Shown: positions 39,973 to 47,161 of the stretch, in pieces
Layout of the letters: every line of letters starts with the position of its first letter
How positions within the stretch are numbered: position 1 is the first letter of the stretch
Assembly (NCBI GenBank): GCA_009691855.1
Contig: SIAI01000027.1
Location: forward strand, 1 to 57,333
Direction: 5' to 3'
From: Planctomycetota bacterium
GTDB taxonomy: Bacteria; Planctomycetota; UBA1135; GCA-002686595
DNA length: 57,333 nucleotides
Notes under the pieces: model-generated
The model's input: the letters and a program-made list of their open reading frames with translations, nothing else
What the model was told of the DNA's origin: nothing
Database searches by the model: none
Made by a program: the position numbers and the translations under genes

Positions 39973-41657
39973 GCGACGGGCAGTTCGGCCTCGATCGGCA
40001 CGCGCTCCACCCCTACCTCGGCGATGTGCCCTTCGACGAAGACCGGCGTGCAGCGCGTGTGCGCGCGCCAGTCGGGATCCGGCGCGGGGTGGTCGGCGCG
40101 CCAGTGCACGCCGCGCGATTCGGTGCGCAGACGCGCGCCGAGCGCGACCAGCTGCGCGACGGTGAGCAGATTGACGAGCTCCCAGGTGGCCGGCTCGGGC
40201 GTGCCGAGCTCGCTGACCGCGCGGTGCCACAGGCGGATCTTGGCCTGCGCGTCCTCGATCTCGGCCCCGCTGCGTTCGATGCCGAGCTGGCGCCACATCA
40301 ACGACTTCAGCGAGTAGGTCACGTCCTGCACGTTCACGCGCATGCCGTCCGGGGCCACGGTCGGCGCGCGCGACGCGCGCACGCGCCAGTCCTGGATGCC
40401 GCGACCCTGGGCCTCTTCGGCCGCGCACTTGCCGGCGCGCTCACCCACCACCAGGCCCTCGAGCAGCGAGTTCGAGCCCAGACGATTCGCGCCGTGCAGG
40501 CCGGAGCTCGCGCACTCGCCCACCGCCCACAGGCCCGCGACCGTGGTGCGCCCATCGGCGTCGGCTTCCAGGCCGCCGATCCAGTAGTGCGCGCCGGGGC
40601 GCACCGGCACGGGGTCGCGCGCGATGTCGATGCCGAAGTAGCGGCACACGCGGCTGATGAGCGGAAAGAGCGCGTGCGGGTCGCCCTTGACGCTGGAGAG
40701 GTCGAGATAGGCGCTGGTGTCCTGGGTGGCGACCATGCGCTTGAAGATCGCGCGGCTCACCACGTCGCGCGGGGCGAGCTCGGCCCCGGGCACGGACTCC
40801 ATGAAGCGAGACCCGTGGCGGTCGCGCAGCACGCCGCCCGCGCCGCGCACGATCTCGCTGATCAGCACGCGCGCCGCGCCGGCGATGTAGAGGAGCGTGG
40901 GATGGAACTGGAAGAACTCCGGATCGCGCACCACCGCGCCGGCGCGGAAGCCGATGGCCACGCCATCCCCCGTGGCGATCGCGGGGTTGGTCGTCTCGCG
41001 ATACAGCTGGCCCGCGCCGCCGGTCGCGAGCACCACCGCGCCGGCCGAGAACACGGCCAGCTCGCCACGCGCGGTGCGCACCAGCGCGCCGACCACGCGC
41101 CCGTCGTGCGCGCACAGGAGGTCGATCACGAAGGTGTCGGCGAAGTGCGTGATGCGCGCGTGTGCGCGCAGCGCGCCACCGAAGGTGTGCTGGATCTCGC
41201 GCCCGGTGCCGTCGCCGCGCGCGTGGATCACGCGCGCCTGGCTGTGGCCGCCCTCGCGCGAAAGCTCGTAGCTGCCGTCGCGACGCCGGTCCCAGTGCGC
41301 GCCGCGCCGCTCGAGCTCGGCGATCGCTCCCGGGCCGCCGCGCACGATCGACTCGACCACCGCGCGCTCGCCCAGGCCGCAGCCGACGGAAAGCGTGTCC
41401 GCCACGTGGGCCGCGAGCGAGTCGCCGTCCGCGAGCACGGCCGCCACGCCACCCTGGGCGTAGATCGTGTTCGACTCCTCGAGTCCCGCTTTCGTGAGCA
41501 GCGCGACCTCGATCCCGCTCTCGGCCGCGGCCAGGGCGGCCGAGGCGCCCGCGACGCCGGCCCCGACCACCAGCACGCCGAAGCGGTAGATGGGCACCTG
41601 GCGTGAATCGACGGAGAGGAGGCGCCCCGGGTAGTCGAGCTCGAACCGCTGCTTCAA
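39969..41657 (-). CDS. nadB: L-aspartate oxidase
   Basis: 562 residues, FAD flavoprotein of de novo NAD synthesis that oxidises L-aspartate to iminoaspartate. Seen: FAD dinucleotide motif VLVVGAGVAGASAALAAAES, SNTIYAQGGVAAVL, the active-site segment ISEIVRGAGGVLRDRHGSRF, AHYWIGGLEADADGRT, and the C-terminal GANRLGSNSLLEGLVVGERA. The best start is TTG at 41657, because the nearest ATG upstream is out of frame. nadA and nadC are not in the window. It is the first gene of the nadB-hflX pair and is divergent from the lexA operon. Confidence 0.95.
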   Translation of the reverse strand: MKQRFELDYPGRLLSVDSRQVPIYRFGVLVVGAGVAGASAALAAAESGIEVALLTKAGLEESNTIYAQGGVAAVLADGDSLAAHVADTLSVGCGLGERAVVESIVRGGPGAIAELERRGAHWDRRRDGSYELSREGGHSQARVIHARGDGTGREIQHTFGGALRAHARITHFADTFVIDLLCAHDGRVVGALVRTARGELAVFSAGAVVLATGGAGQLYRETTNPAIATGDGVAIGFRAGAVVRDPEFFQFHPTLLYIAGAARVLISEIVRGAGGVLRDRHGSRFMESVPGAELAPRDVVSRAIFKRMVATQDTSAYLDLSSVKGDPHALFPLISRVCRYFGIDIARDPVPVRPGAHYWIGGLEADADGRTTVAGLWAVGECASSGLHGANRLGSNSLLEGLVVGERAGKCAAEEAQGRGIQDWRVRASRAPTVAPDGMRVNVQDVTYSLKSLMWRQLGIERSGAEIEDAQAKIRLWHRAVSELGTPEPATWELVNLLTVAQLVALGARLRTESRGVHWRADHPAPDPDWRAHTRCTPVFVEGHIAEVGVERVPIEAELPVA

Positions 41658-41964
41658 GGCGCGCCATTGTAGGGGCCGAGGAGGTCCAGACCCCGCTCCC
41701 CCAGGAAGCCTTTCTGCGGCCGTCCATCGGGCCTCAGTCGTTGCCCTAAGCCCAAGTCTCGAAGCGAGTTGCCGCGCTCGAAACGGCCCGGGATGCAGAA
41801 AGACAGTTCGGTACTTGTTCGGGTTCGGATCGGCGATAGATTAGGGCCTTGTTCGGGTTCCGGCGGGAGGCAATCCCCCCCCGCCTCCTGCCGGAGTCCG
41901 AGCCTTCCGCGAAGCGATCCCCATCCCTTCACTCGCCCCCGCAAGCCAAACAGGAGAGTTCGCC
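41658..41964. promoter_or_regulatory. Divergent control region between nadB and the lexA operon
   Basis: 307 bp without a convincing gene. It holds the GTTC repeats and promoter-like hexamers described separately, a C-run (41875-41881) inside a GGCGGGAGGC / GCCTCCTGCC imperfect inverted repeat (about 41862-41894), and the leader of the small membrane ORF. The nadB promoter should be on the minus strand near 41700; no clear hexamers were found for it. Confidence 0.6.
41806..41860 (+). promoter_or_regulatory. Candidate LexA operator and promoter of the lexA operon
   Basis: GTTC-N7-GTTC is at 41806-41820, the form of LexA box used in Alphaproteobacteria. GTTCGGGTTC follows at 41817-41826 and again at 41851-41860, 34 bp apart, inside the longer repeat CTTGTTCGGGTTC. 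A promoter fits between them: TTGTTC (41815-41820), a 16-bp spacer, then TAGATT (41837-41842). The repeats therefore overlap the -35 and lie just past the -10, as expected for autorepression. The binding specificity of this LexA is inferred, not known. Confidence 0.6.
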
Positions 41965-42060
41965 ATGTCCTCCCGGCTCGTTCGCTCCCCTTCCTTTCAC
42001 TCCGAGCTCTTGTCCTACTTGTTCTTCGTGACCCTGATCGCGGCCACCTTCCTCGTCTGA
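41965..42060 (+). CDS. 31-residue single-helix membrane microprotein upstream of lexA
   Basis: ATG with a strong ribosome site (AGGAGA, seven bases before). The peptide begins MSSRLVRSPSFHSELL, with a basic N-terminus, and ends in a hydrophobic helix SYLFFVTLIAATFLV. Its stop lies two bases before the GTG of lexA, so the two are on one transcript and translationally coupled. I do not recognise the sequence. Small single-pass proteins next to lexA or in the SOS regulon of other bacteria (YneA in Bacillus, SidA in Caulobacter) block cell division, so an SOS division inhibitor is a reasonable hypothesis. A leader peptide for lexA translation is the alternative. Confidence 0.7.
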   Translation: MSSRLVRSPSFHSELLSYLFFVTLIAATFLV

Positions 42061-42062
42061 TC

Positions 42063-42719
42063 GTGAGCACCACCGTCCCGCTCACCCGGCGCCAGCGCGA
42101 CATCCTGCGCTTCTTCGAGGAGTACAGCTCCCACGAAGGCATCAGCCCCACGCTCGAGGAAGTCGCGCGCCACTTCGGGCTGAACAAGGTCACGATCTTC
42201 GGGCACGTCGCCGAGCTGGAGCGCAAGGGCTGCCTGCGGCGCGCGGCGCCGGGGATCAGCCGCGGCTTGCAGATCGTGCGCGAGAACGCGGCCCAGCCGA
42301 GCTCGACTGCGAGCGCTCCGGCGCGGGCACCGGCGAGCAACGGCCCGACCTCTCTCCCGATTCTGGGCACGATCGCGGCTGGCGCGCCGATCGACGCGCT
42401 CGAGGTCCCCGAGGTGCTGGCCTTCGAGGAGCTCGTGCCGCCGGGCAGCGACGTCTACGTGCTCCGCGTGCGCGGCAATTCGATGATCGAGGACTCGATC
42501 CGCGACGGCGACATGGTCCTGGTCGAGCGCCGCAGCGACCCGCTGCCCGGCGAGACCGTCGTGGCCGTGCTGCCGGGCGAGCTGGCCACGCTCAAGCGCT
42601 ACTACCCCGAGCAAGACGGCCGCATCCGCCTGCAGCCGGCGAACGCCGAGCTCTCGCCGCTGTGGGTCGACGAGGTCGAGGTCCGCGGCGTTGTGATCGG
42701 CGTGATCCGCCGCTACTGA
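42063..42719 (+). CDS. lexA: LexA repressor, SOS regulator and self-cleaving protease
   Basis: 218 residues from GTG 42063. The N-terminal winged helix (LTRRQRDILRFFEEYSSHEG, LNKVTIFGHVAELERKGCLR) is followed by a Ser/Pro/Ala-rich hinge and the S24 peptidase domain. The self-cleavage site is Ala106-Gly107 in TIAAGAPI. The catalytic residues are Ser140 (VRGNSMIEDSIRDGD) and Lys178 (GELATLKRYY). RecA filaments stimulate cleavage after DNA damage and release SOS genes. The gene is preceded by the membrane microprotein with a 2-nt gap, and repeats upstream suggest autoregulation. A short A-rich inverted repeat (CGGAA/TTCCG at 42753-42768) follows the gene. Confidence 0.96.
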   Translation: MSTTVPLTRRQRDILRFFEEYSSHEGISPTLEEVARHFGLNKVTIFGHVAELERKGCLRRAAPGISRGLQIVRENAAQPSSTASAPARAPASNGPTSLPILGTIAAGAPIDALEVPEVLAFEELVPPGSDVYVLRVRGNSMIEDSIRDGDMVLVERRSDPLPGETVVAVLPGELATLKRYYPEQDGRIRLQPANAELSPLWVDEVEVRGVVIGVIRRY

Positions 42720-42813
42720 GCGCGAGCGGCGCGAGTCCGCGCACGCGCCCGACGGAAAAAAACTTCCGCCTTCAGCTGCTCCCCACCGTGGGGCGAGAAT
42801 CCCTCGCCCGCCC

Positions 42814-44319
42814 GTGAGGATCCTGCAGTTCAACAACTACGCCGACCCGATCGGCGGCGCCGAGGTCTACGCCCTGGCGCTCACGCGCGAGCTCGCCGCG
42901 CGCGGCCACGAGGTCGGATTCTTCGGCACGGCGCCCGAGCGCGAGGTCGATGAGCCGAACCTGCGGGTTGTGCGCCGACCGCGCTACGACGCGGCGGTCC
43001 TCTTCCGCGATGCGCTCGTGCGCCAGGCGCTACAGGACTACGTGGCGCGCTTCCGCCCCGAGCTGATCCACGTCCACAACGTCTTCTCGCTCGGCATCGA
43101 CGTGCTCGAGGCCCTCGGCGCGTGCGGCGTGCCGCTGCTGCAGACGGTGCACGACTTCAGTCTGCTGTGCCCGAACTCCTGGTGCGTGCTGCCCGACGGC
43201 ACGCCCTGTCGCGGGGTCGTCGGCGCGCAGTGCTTCGCCCATGGGTGCGAGCAGAACTACCCCTACGACGCCGAGGTCGCGCTGGCCGCGCTGCTCAAGC
43301 AGCGCACCCTGGCCGGGATCGTCGACCTCGCCCTGTGTCCGAGCCTGCACCTGGCCGAGCTCACGCGCGCGAGCGGTCAGCCGCACGTGCGGCACCTGAA
43401 CTACTTCATCGACCCGATCCCGACCGACACGACGGTCGCGCGCAGCGCCAAGGAGCTCCTCTTCATCGGCCGCATGGAGGCCGAGAAGGGCGTCGAGCAC
43501 CTGCTCGAGGCCATGCCGCTCGTCTTGCGCGCGGATCCGGCGGTGCACCTCTCGATCGTCGGCGGCGGCGCGCTGGCGGAGACGCTGCGCGCGCGCGCGG
43601 CAGAACTCGGCCTCGGCCATGCGGTCACCTTCATCCCCCACGTGCCGCGCAGCGAACTCGGGCGCTACTACTCGAGCGCCACGGCCTGCGTGCTGCCCTC
43701 GGTGTGGACAGAGAACTCGCCGCTGGTCGCCTACGAATGCCTGTTCGCGGGCCTGCCCATGCTCGCCAGTCGCATAGGCGGCATCCCCGAGCTGGCCGAG
43801 GAAGGCCTGGCCGGTTTCACCTTCCGCCCGCGCGACGCGCGCGACCTGGCCGAGAAGGCGCTGCGCCTCTTGGGCATGACGAGCGAAGAGCGCGCACGCA
43901 TGTCGGCACACATGCGCGCCAAGGCCGAGGGCTTCCGCGTCGGAGCGCACCTGCAGCGCATCGCCGAGCTGTACGCCGAGGCGCGCGCGCATCACGGGGC
44001 GCGAATGACGCGCGCGCGCGGTCAGGTGCCCATCGACGGTGACCTGCTGGCCGTGCTGGGCGAGTTCGCGCGCGAGAAGCACCGCCTGGGCGGCTACTTC
44101 CGCGAGCACGAGGCCTACATCCGTCACCTGGAACAGACCCTCGCCGCCCAGGGCAGCTCGAAGGCCTCGCCCGAGGAGCACCGACGCCTGATCCAGGAGC
44201 TCGAATCCTCGCTGGCGCAGCATCGCGGACGCCTGGCCGCGCTGGAGGGCGAAGGCCCCAAGCAACTGCTGCGGCGCCTGGCGCGCGCGCTGCGGCTGCC
44301 CAAGGTCTTCAAGGGCTGA
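42814..44319 (+). CDS. GT4-family glycosyltransferase with C-terminal coiled coil (paralogue 1)
   Basis: 501 residues from GTG 42814. It is a GT-B fold glycosyltransferase: N-terminal acceptor domain FNNYADPIGGAEVYALALT, the loop LLQTVHDFSLLCPNSWC with a run of conserved cysteines (PC, QCFAHGC), and a C-terminal donor domain with LLFIGRMEAEKGVEHLLEA, the nucleotide-sugar motif PSVWTENSPLVAYECLFAGL and SRIGGIPEL. After ~390 comes a helical, Glu/Arg-rich extension ending LARALRLPKVFKG. It should transfer sugars in cell-surface polysaccharide synthesis; donor and acceptor are unknown. The next gene is a paralogue 26 nt downstream. Confidence 0.92.
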   Translation: MRILQFNNYADPIGGAEVYALALTRELAARGHEVGFFGTAPEREVDEPNLRVVRRPRYDAAVLFRDALVRQALQDYVARFRPELIHVHNVFSLGIDVLEALGACGVPLLQTVHDFSLLCPNSWCVLPDGTPCRGVVGAQCFAHGCEQNYPYDAEVALAALLKQRTLAGIVDLALCPSLHLAELTRASGQPHVRHLNYFIDPIPTDTTVARSAKELLFIGRMEAEKGVEHLLEAMPLVLRADPAVHLSIVGGGALAETLRARAAELGLGHAVTFIPHVPRSELGRYYSSATACVLPSVWTENSPLVAYECLFAGLPMLASRIGGIPELAEEGLAGFTFRPRDARDLAEKALRLLGMTSEERARMSAHMRAKAEGFRVGAHLQRIAELYAEARAHHGARMTRARGQVPIDGDLLAVLGEFAREKHRLGGYFREHEAYIRHLEQTLAAQGSSKASPEEHRRLIQELESSLAQHRGRLAALEGEGPKQLLRRLARALRLPKVFKG

Positions 44320-44345
44320 CGCGCGCGGCGCGCTATCCTGCCCCC

Positions 44346-45689
44346 GTGCGGATCCTCCACTTCTGCAACTACGCCGACAAGCTCGGCGGCGCCGAGGTGT
44401 ACGCGCAGGCGCTGGTCGAGGCGCAACGCGCGCGCGGGCACGAGGTCTCGCTGTTCGGCGCCTCGCCCGAGCGCGAGGAGGACGTGCGCGGCCTGCGCGT
44501 GATCCGTCGCCCGCTGTACGACCCCGCGCGGCTCGTGCTCGACGCCGCCGCGCGCAACGCGCTGCTCGAATACCTGCAGCGCTTCCGGCCCGAGGTCGTG
44601 CACGTGCACAACGTGTTCTCGGTCGCGCTCGAGTTGCTCGAGGTGCTCGGGCGCGCGGAGCTCCCGCTGGTGCACACCGTGCACGACTTCCAGCTCCTGT
44701 GTCCGAATTCCTGGTGTGTCCACGGCGACGGCGCGCCCTGCCCCGGCGGCGCGGGCGCAAAGTGTTTCGCCCACGCCTGCCAGCAGAACTACGCCTACGA
44801 CGCCTGGGGCGTGCTGCTCGCCGGCCTGCGCCAGCGCCTGGTCTCGGGCTGGGACGCGCTGGCGCTCGCGCCGAGCTCGTACATGGTCGAGCGCCTGCGC
44901 GCGAACGGCTGGAACGACGTGCGCCGCCTGCCGTACTTCATCGACTTCCCCGCGCTCGCGCCGGGGCCCGCGCGCCAGCCGTTCGAACTGCTCTACGTGG
45001 GGCGCCTGGAGCGCGAGAAGGGTGTCGATGTGCTGCTCGCCGCGCTGCCAGCGCTGCGTGCGGAGCTGCCCGAACTCACGCTCACCCTGCTCGGCGGCGG
45101 CTCGCAGGAGCATGCCCTGCGCCAGCTGGCCGGCGAGCTGCGCCTCGGCCAATCCGTGCACTTCCAGAGCGGCGTGGCGCGCGCAGCGCTGCCGCAGCAC
45201 TACGCCCGCGCCGCGCTGTGCGTCCTGCCCTCGATCTGGACCGAGAACTCGCCGCTGGTCGCCTACGAGTGCCTGCGCGCGGGCCTGCCCATGCTGGGCA
45301 GCCGCATCGGCGGCATCCCCGAGCTGATCGAGCCCGACTGCGGCTTGACCTTCGCTCCGCGCGATCCGGCCGACCTGGCGCGCGCGGCGCTGCGCTTCAT
45401 GCGCCTGCCGCTGGCCGAGCGCGAGCGCATGTCGCAGGCCGCGCGCCTGCGCGCGCGCGAGCACGAGCCCGCGCGCCATCTGGACGAGCTCGAACAGCTC
45501 TACGCCACGGCGCGCACGCGAGCGCGCCGGCCCACGCCCGGCCCGCTGGCCGACTACCCCGACCTCCTCGCGGTCCTGCAAGCGCTCGGCGACGAACGCC
45601 GCGCGCAACCACCGTCCGCCCCGGCGCCGCTGCAAACGCTGCGCGACCTGGCGCGCAGCTTGGGGCTGCCGAAGATCCTCAAGAACTGA
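44346..45689 (+). CDS. GT4-family glycosyltransferase (paralogue 2)
   Basis: 447 residues from GTG 44346. It is the same type as the preceding gene and clearly its paralogue: FCNYADKLGGAEVYAQALVE, LVHTVHDFQLLCPNSWC with the same cysteine spacing (PC, KCFAHAC), LLYVGRLEREKGVDVLLAA, PSIWTENSPLVAYECLRAGL, GSRIGGIPELIE. The C-terminal extension is shorter but ends with the matching motif LARSLGLPKILKN. The pair are probably co-transcribed and act in sequence in one glycan pathway. No polymerase or flippase gene is in the window. Confidence 0.92.
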   Translation: MRILHFCNYADKLGGAEVYAQALVEAQRARGHEVSLFGASPEREEDVRGLRVIRRPLYDPARLVLDAAARNALLEYLQRFRPEVVHVHNVFSVALELLEVLGRAELPLVHTVHDFQLLCPNSWCVHGDGAPCPGGAGAKCFAHACQQNYAYDAWGVLLAGLRQRLVSGWDALALAPSSYMVERLRANGWNDVRRLPYFIDFPALAPGPARQPFELLYVGRLEREKGVDVLLAALPALRAELPELTLTLLGGGSQEHALRQLAGELRLGQSVHFQSGVARAALPQHYARAALCVLPSIWTENSPLVAYECLRAGLPMLGSRIGGIPELIEPDCGLTFAPRDPADLARAALRFMRLPLAERERMSQAARLRAREHEPARHLDELEQLYATARTRARRPTPGPLADYPDLLAVLQALGDERRAQPPSAPAPLQTLRDLARSLGLPKILKN

Positions 45690-45741
45690 ACGCGTCCCGA
45701 GCGCGCCGACAGGCTGGCCGAGGCCCGGCGGCTCCAGTGCC

Positions 45742-46326
45742 GTGTCTCACGAGTTCGTGGCAGATGTCGAGCACGGGCTCGAACGCGCCCTGGGTGACGA
45801 GAGCGAACCCACTCGCGTGCAAGCCAAGAACCTGATGCGCAGCGACGTCGCGACGCTGTCCACCGAAGACACGATCGAGAGCGCCCTGGCGCTGTTCGAG
45901 GAGGCACGCATCAGCGGCGCCCCCGTGCTCGCCAACGGACGCCTGGTCGGCGTGCTCACGCTGGCCGACGTCTCGCGGCCCGAGCACCAGCGCGACGGGC
46001 GCCTGGCGACCGAGCGCGAGTACGAGCTGGCCGAGCCCGCGGGCGAGGAGCTCAGCGACGAGGTCGATCCCGAGGACGTGCTCTACAGCAAGGACGACTA
46101 CAGCCCCCCGATCCTCGGACGCGAGCGCGTCGGCGACTGGATGTCCGAGGGCGCGGTCGCGGTGCCGCCGGAGACGCCGCTGGAGACGGTGTGCCGGATC
46201 ATGACCGAGAAGCAGATCCACCGCGTGTTCGTCACCGAACGCGACAAGCTCGTGGGCGTGATCTCCAGCCTGGACATCGTGTGCCACGTGGCGCGCGGCA
46301 CCGATGGCAGGCGCAAGCCCGGCTGA
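45742..46326 (+). CDS. CBS-domain protein
   Basis: 194 residues with a GTG start. Two CBS motifs flank an acidic insert: AKNLMRSDVATLSTEDTIES and GAPVLANGRLVGVLTLADV form the first; VGDWMSEGAVAVPPETPLET and IHRVFVTERDKLVGVISSLD form the second. The ~40 residues between them are rich in Glu and Asp (GEELSDEVDPEDVLYSKDD). Paired CBS domains (Bateman module) bind adenosyl nucleotides and regulate partner proteins. No fused enzyme or channel is present. It follows the second glycosyltransferase by 52 nt and may be in the same transcript. Confidence 0.9.
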   Translation: MSHEFVADVEHGLERALGDESEPTRVQAKNLMRSDVATLSTEDTIESALALFEEARISGAPVLANGRLVGVLTLADVSRPEHQRDGRLATEREYELAEPAGEELSDEVDPEDVLYSKDDYSPPILGRERVGDWMSEGAVAVPPETPLETVCRIMTEKQIHRVFVTERDKLVGVISSLDIVCHVARGTDGRRKPG

Positions 46327-46377
46327 ACTCCGCGCGCGAGGAGAGCTGGCCCCGCGCGCGCGCCTGCGCCTCGGCCC

Positions 46378-46407
46378 TTGACAGGCGCTAGACGACCGGT
46401 CTATTTT
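46378..46407 (+). promoter_or_regulatory. Promoter with palindromic operator upstream of the TetR-family gene
   Basis: TTGACA (46378-46383) and TCTATT (46400-46405) are spaced 16 bp. The palindrome TAGAC-GACCG-GTCTA (46389-46403) fills the spacer and overlaps the -10. A near-identical palindrome lies upstream of the pump operon at 47056-47070. Position and symmetry fit binding by the TetR-family repressor encoded just downstream, giving autorepression. Confidence 0.7.
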
Positions 46408-46416
46408 CTCGCCCCC

Positions 46417-47019
46417 GTGCCCCCCGTCGTCAAGGACATCAGCACCCGCGAGAAGCTGCTCGAGATCGGTGCCCAGGCCATCGCCGAGAAGAGCTTCAAC
46501 AGCTGCGGGCTCGCCGAGATCCTCAAGCGCGCGGGTGTCCCGAAGGGCTCCTTCTATCACTACTTCGCCTCCAAGGAGGACTTCGGGGTGGCGCTGATCG
46601 AGAAGGACATCCAGGAGTACATGGAACTCCTGCGCCCGATCCTCTCCGATCGCCGACGCTCGCCGCTGGCGCGCCTGCGGGCCGTGTTCGAGCTCAGCCG
46701 CGACGAGTGCAAGAACCACGGCGCGGCGCGCCGCTGCCTCATTCCGAAGCTCGCGCTGGAGACCGCGCAGCTCTCCGAGACGGTGCACGCGGCGGTGAAG
46801 TGCGCCTACGACCAGTGGAGCGCGCTGCTCGCGCGCGTGATCCGCGAAGCCCAGGCGGCCGGCGAGATCGGCCGCACGCAGGATCCCGACCGGCTCGCCA
46901 ACGTGCTGGTCATGCTGTGGGAAGGCGCGACCATCCGCATGCAGATCGATCGCAGCCTGCAGCCCGTGGACGACTTCCTGGCCTTCGTCTTCGACTCGCT
47001 CTTGAACGAGCGAGGTTGA
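46417..47019 (+). CDS. TetR/AcrR-family repressor, NemR-like
   Basis: 200 residues from GTG 46417. The N-terminal helix-turn-helix is typical (TREKLLEIGAQAIAE, LAEILKRAGVPKGSFYHYFA, SKEDFG). The C-terminal ligand domain resembles E. coli NemR, including a cysteine in GAARRCLIPKLALE (Cys107) at the place of NemR's redox-sensing Cys106, and EGATIRMQIDRSLQPV near the C-terminus. NemR responds to electrophiles and hypochlorite and controls detoxification genes. Here the regulated genes are probably the adjacent RND efflux operon and this gene itself, because the same palindrome precedes both. Confidence 0.9.
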   Translation: MPPVVKDISTREKLLEIGAQAIAEKSFNSCGLAEILKRAGVPKGSFYHYFASKEDFGVALIEKDIQEYMELLRPILSDRRRSPLARLRAVFELSRDECKNHGAARRCLIPKLALETAQLSETVHAAVKCAYDQWSALLARVIREAQAAGEIGRTQDPDRLANVLVMLWEGATIRMQIDRSLQPVDDFLAFVFDSLLNERG

Positions 47020-47055
47020 GCCCGTCCCGCCCGCCGTCGTCTCGCCTCCACCGCC

Positions 47056-47070
47056 TAGGCGACCAGTCTA
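47056..47070 (+). promoter_or_regulatory. Second palindromic operator, upstream of the efflux operon
   Basis: TAGGC-GACCA-GTCTA is the same 15-bp site as at 46389-46403 (TAGAC-GACCG-GTCTA) with two changes. It lies between the TetR gene and the membrane fusion protein gene, 92 bp ahead of that start. Confidence 0.7.
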
Positions 47071-47161
47071 CTTGGCCCCCCGCGAGGTCCCCGTTTCCTG
47101 GAGATCCCATGCAGCCTTCCGTTCACCCCAGACAACGATCGCTCCGCGCGGGGCTCCGCCG

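Noticed and set aside
41862..41894. Riboswitch in the lexA leader
   Set aside because: Only a simple G/C inverted repeat around a C-run is visible, and no known aptamer motif was recognised.
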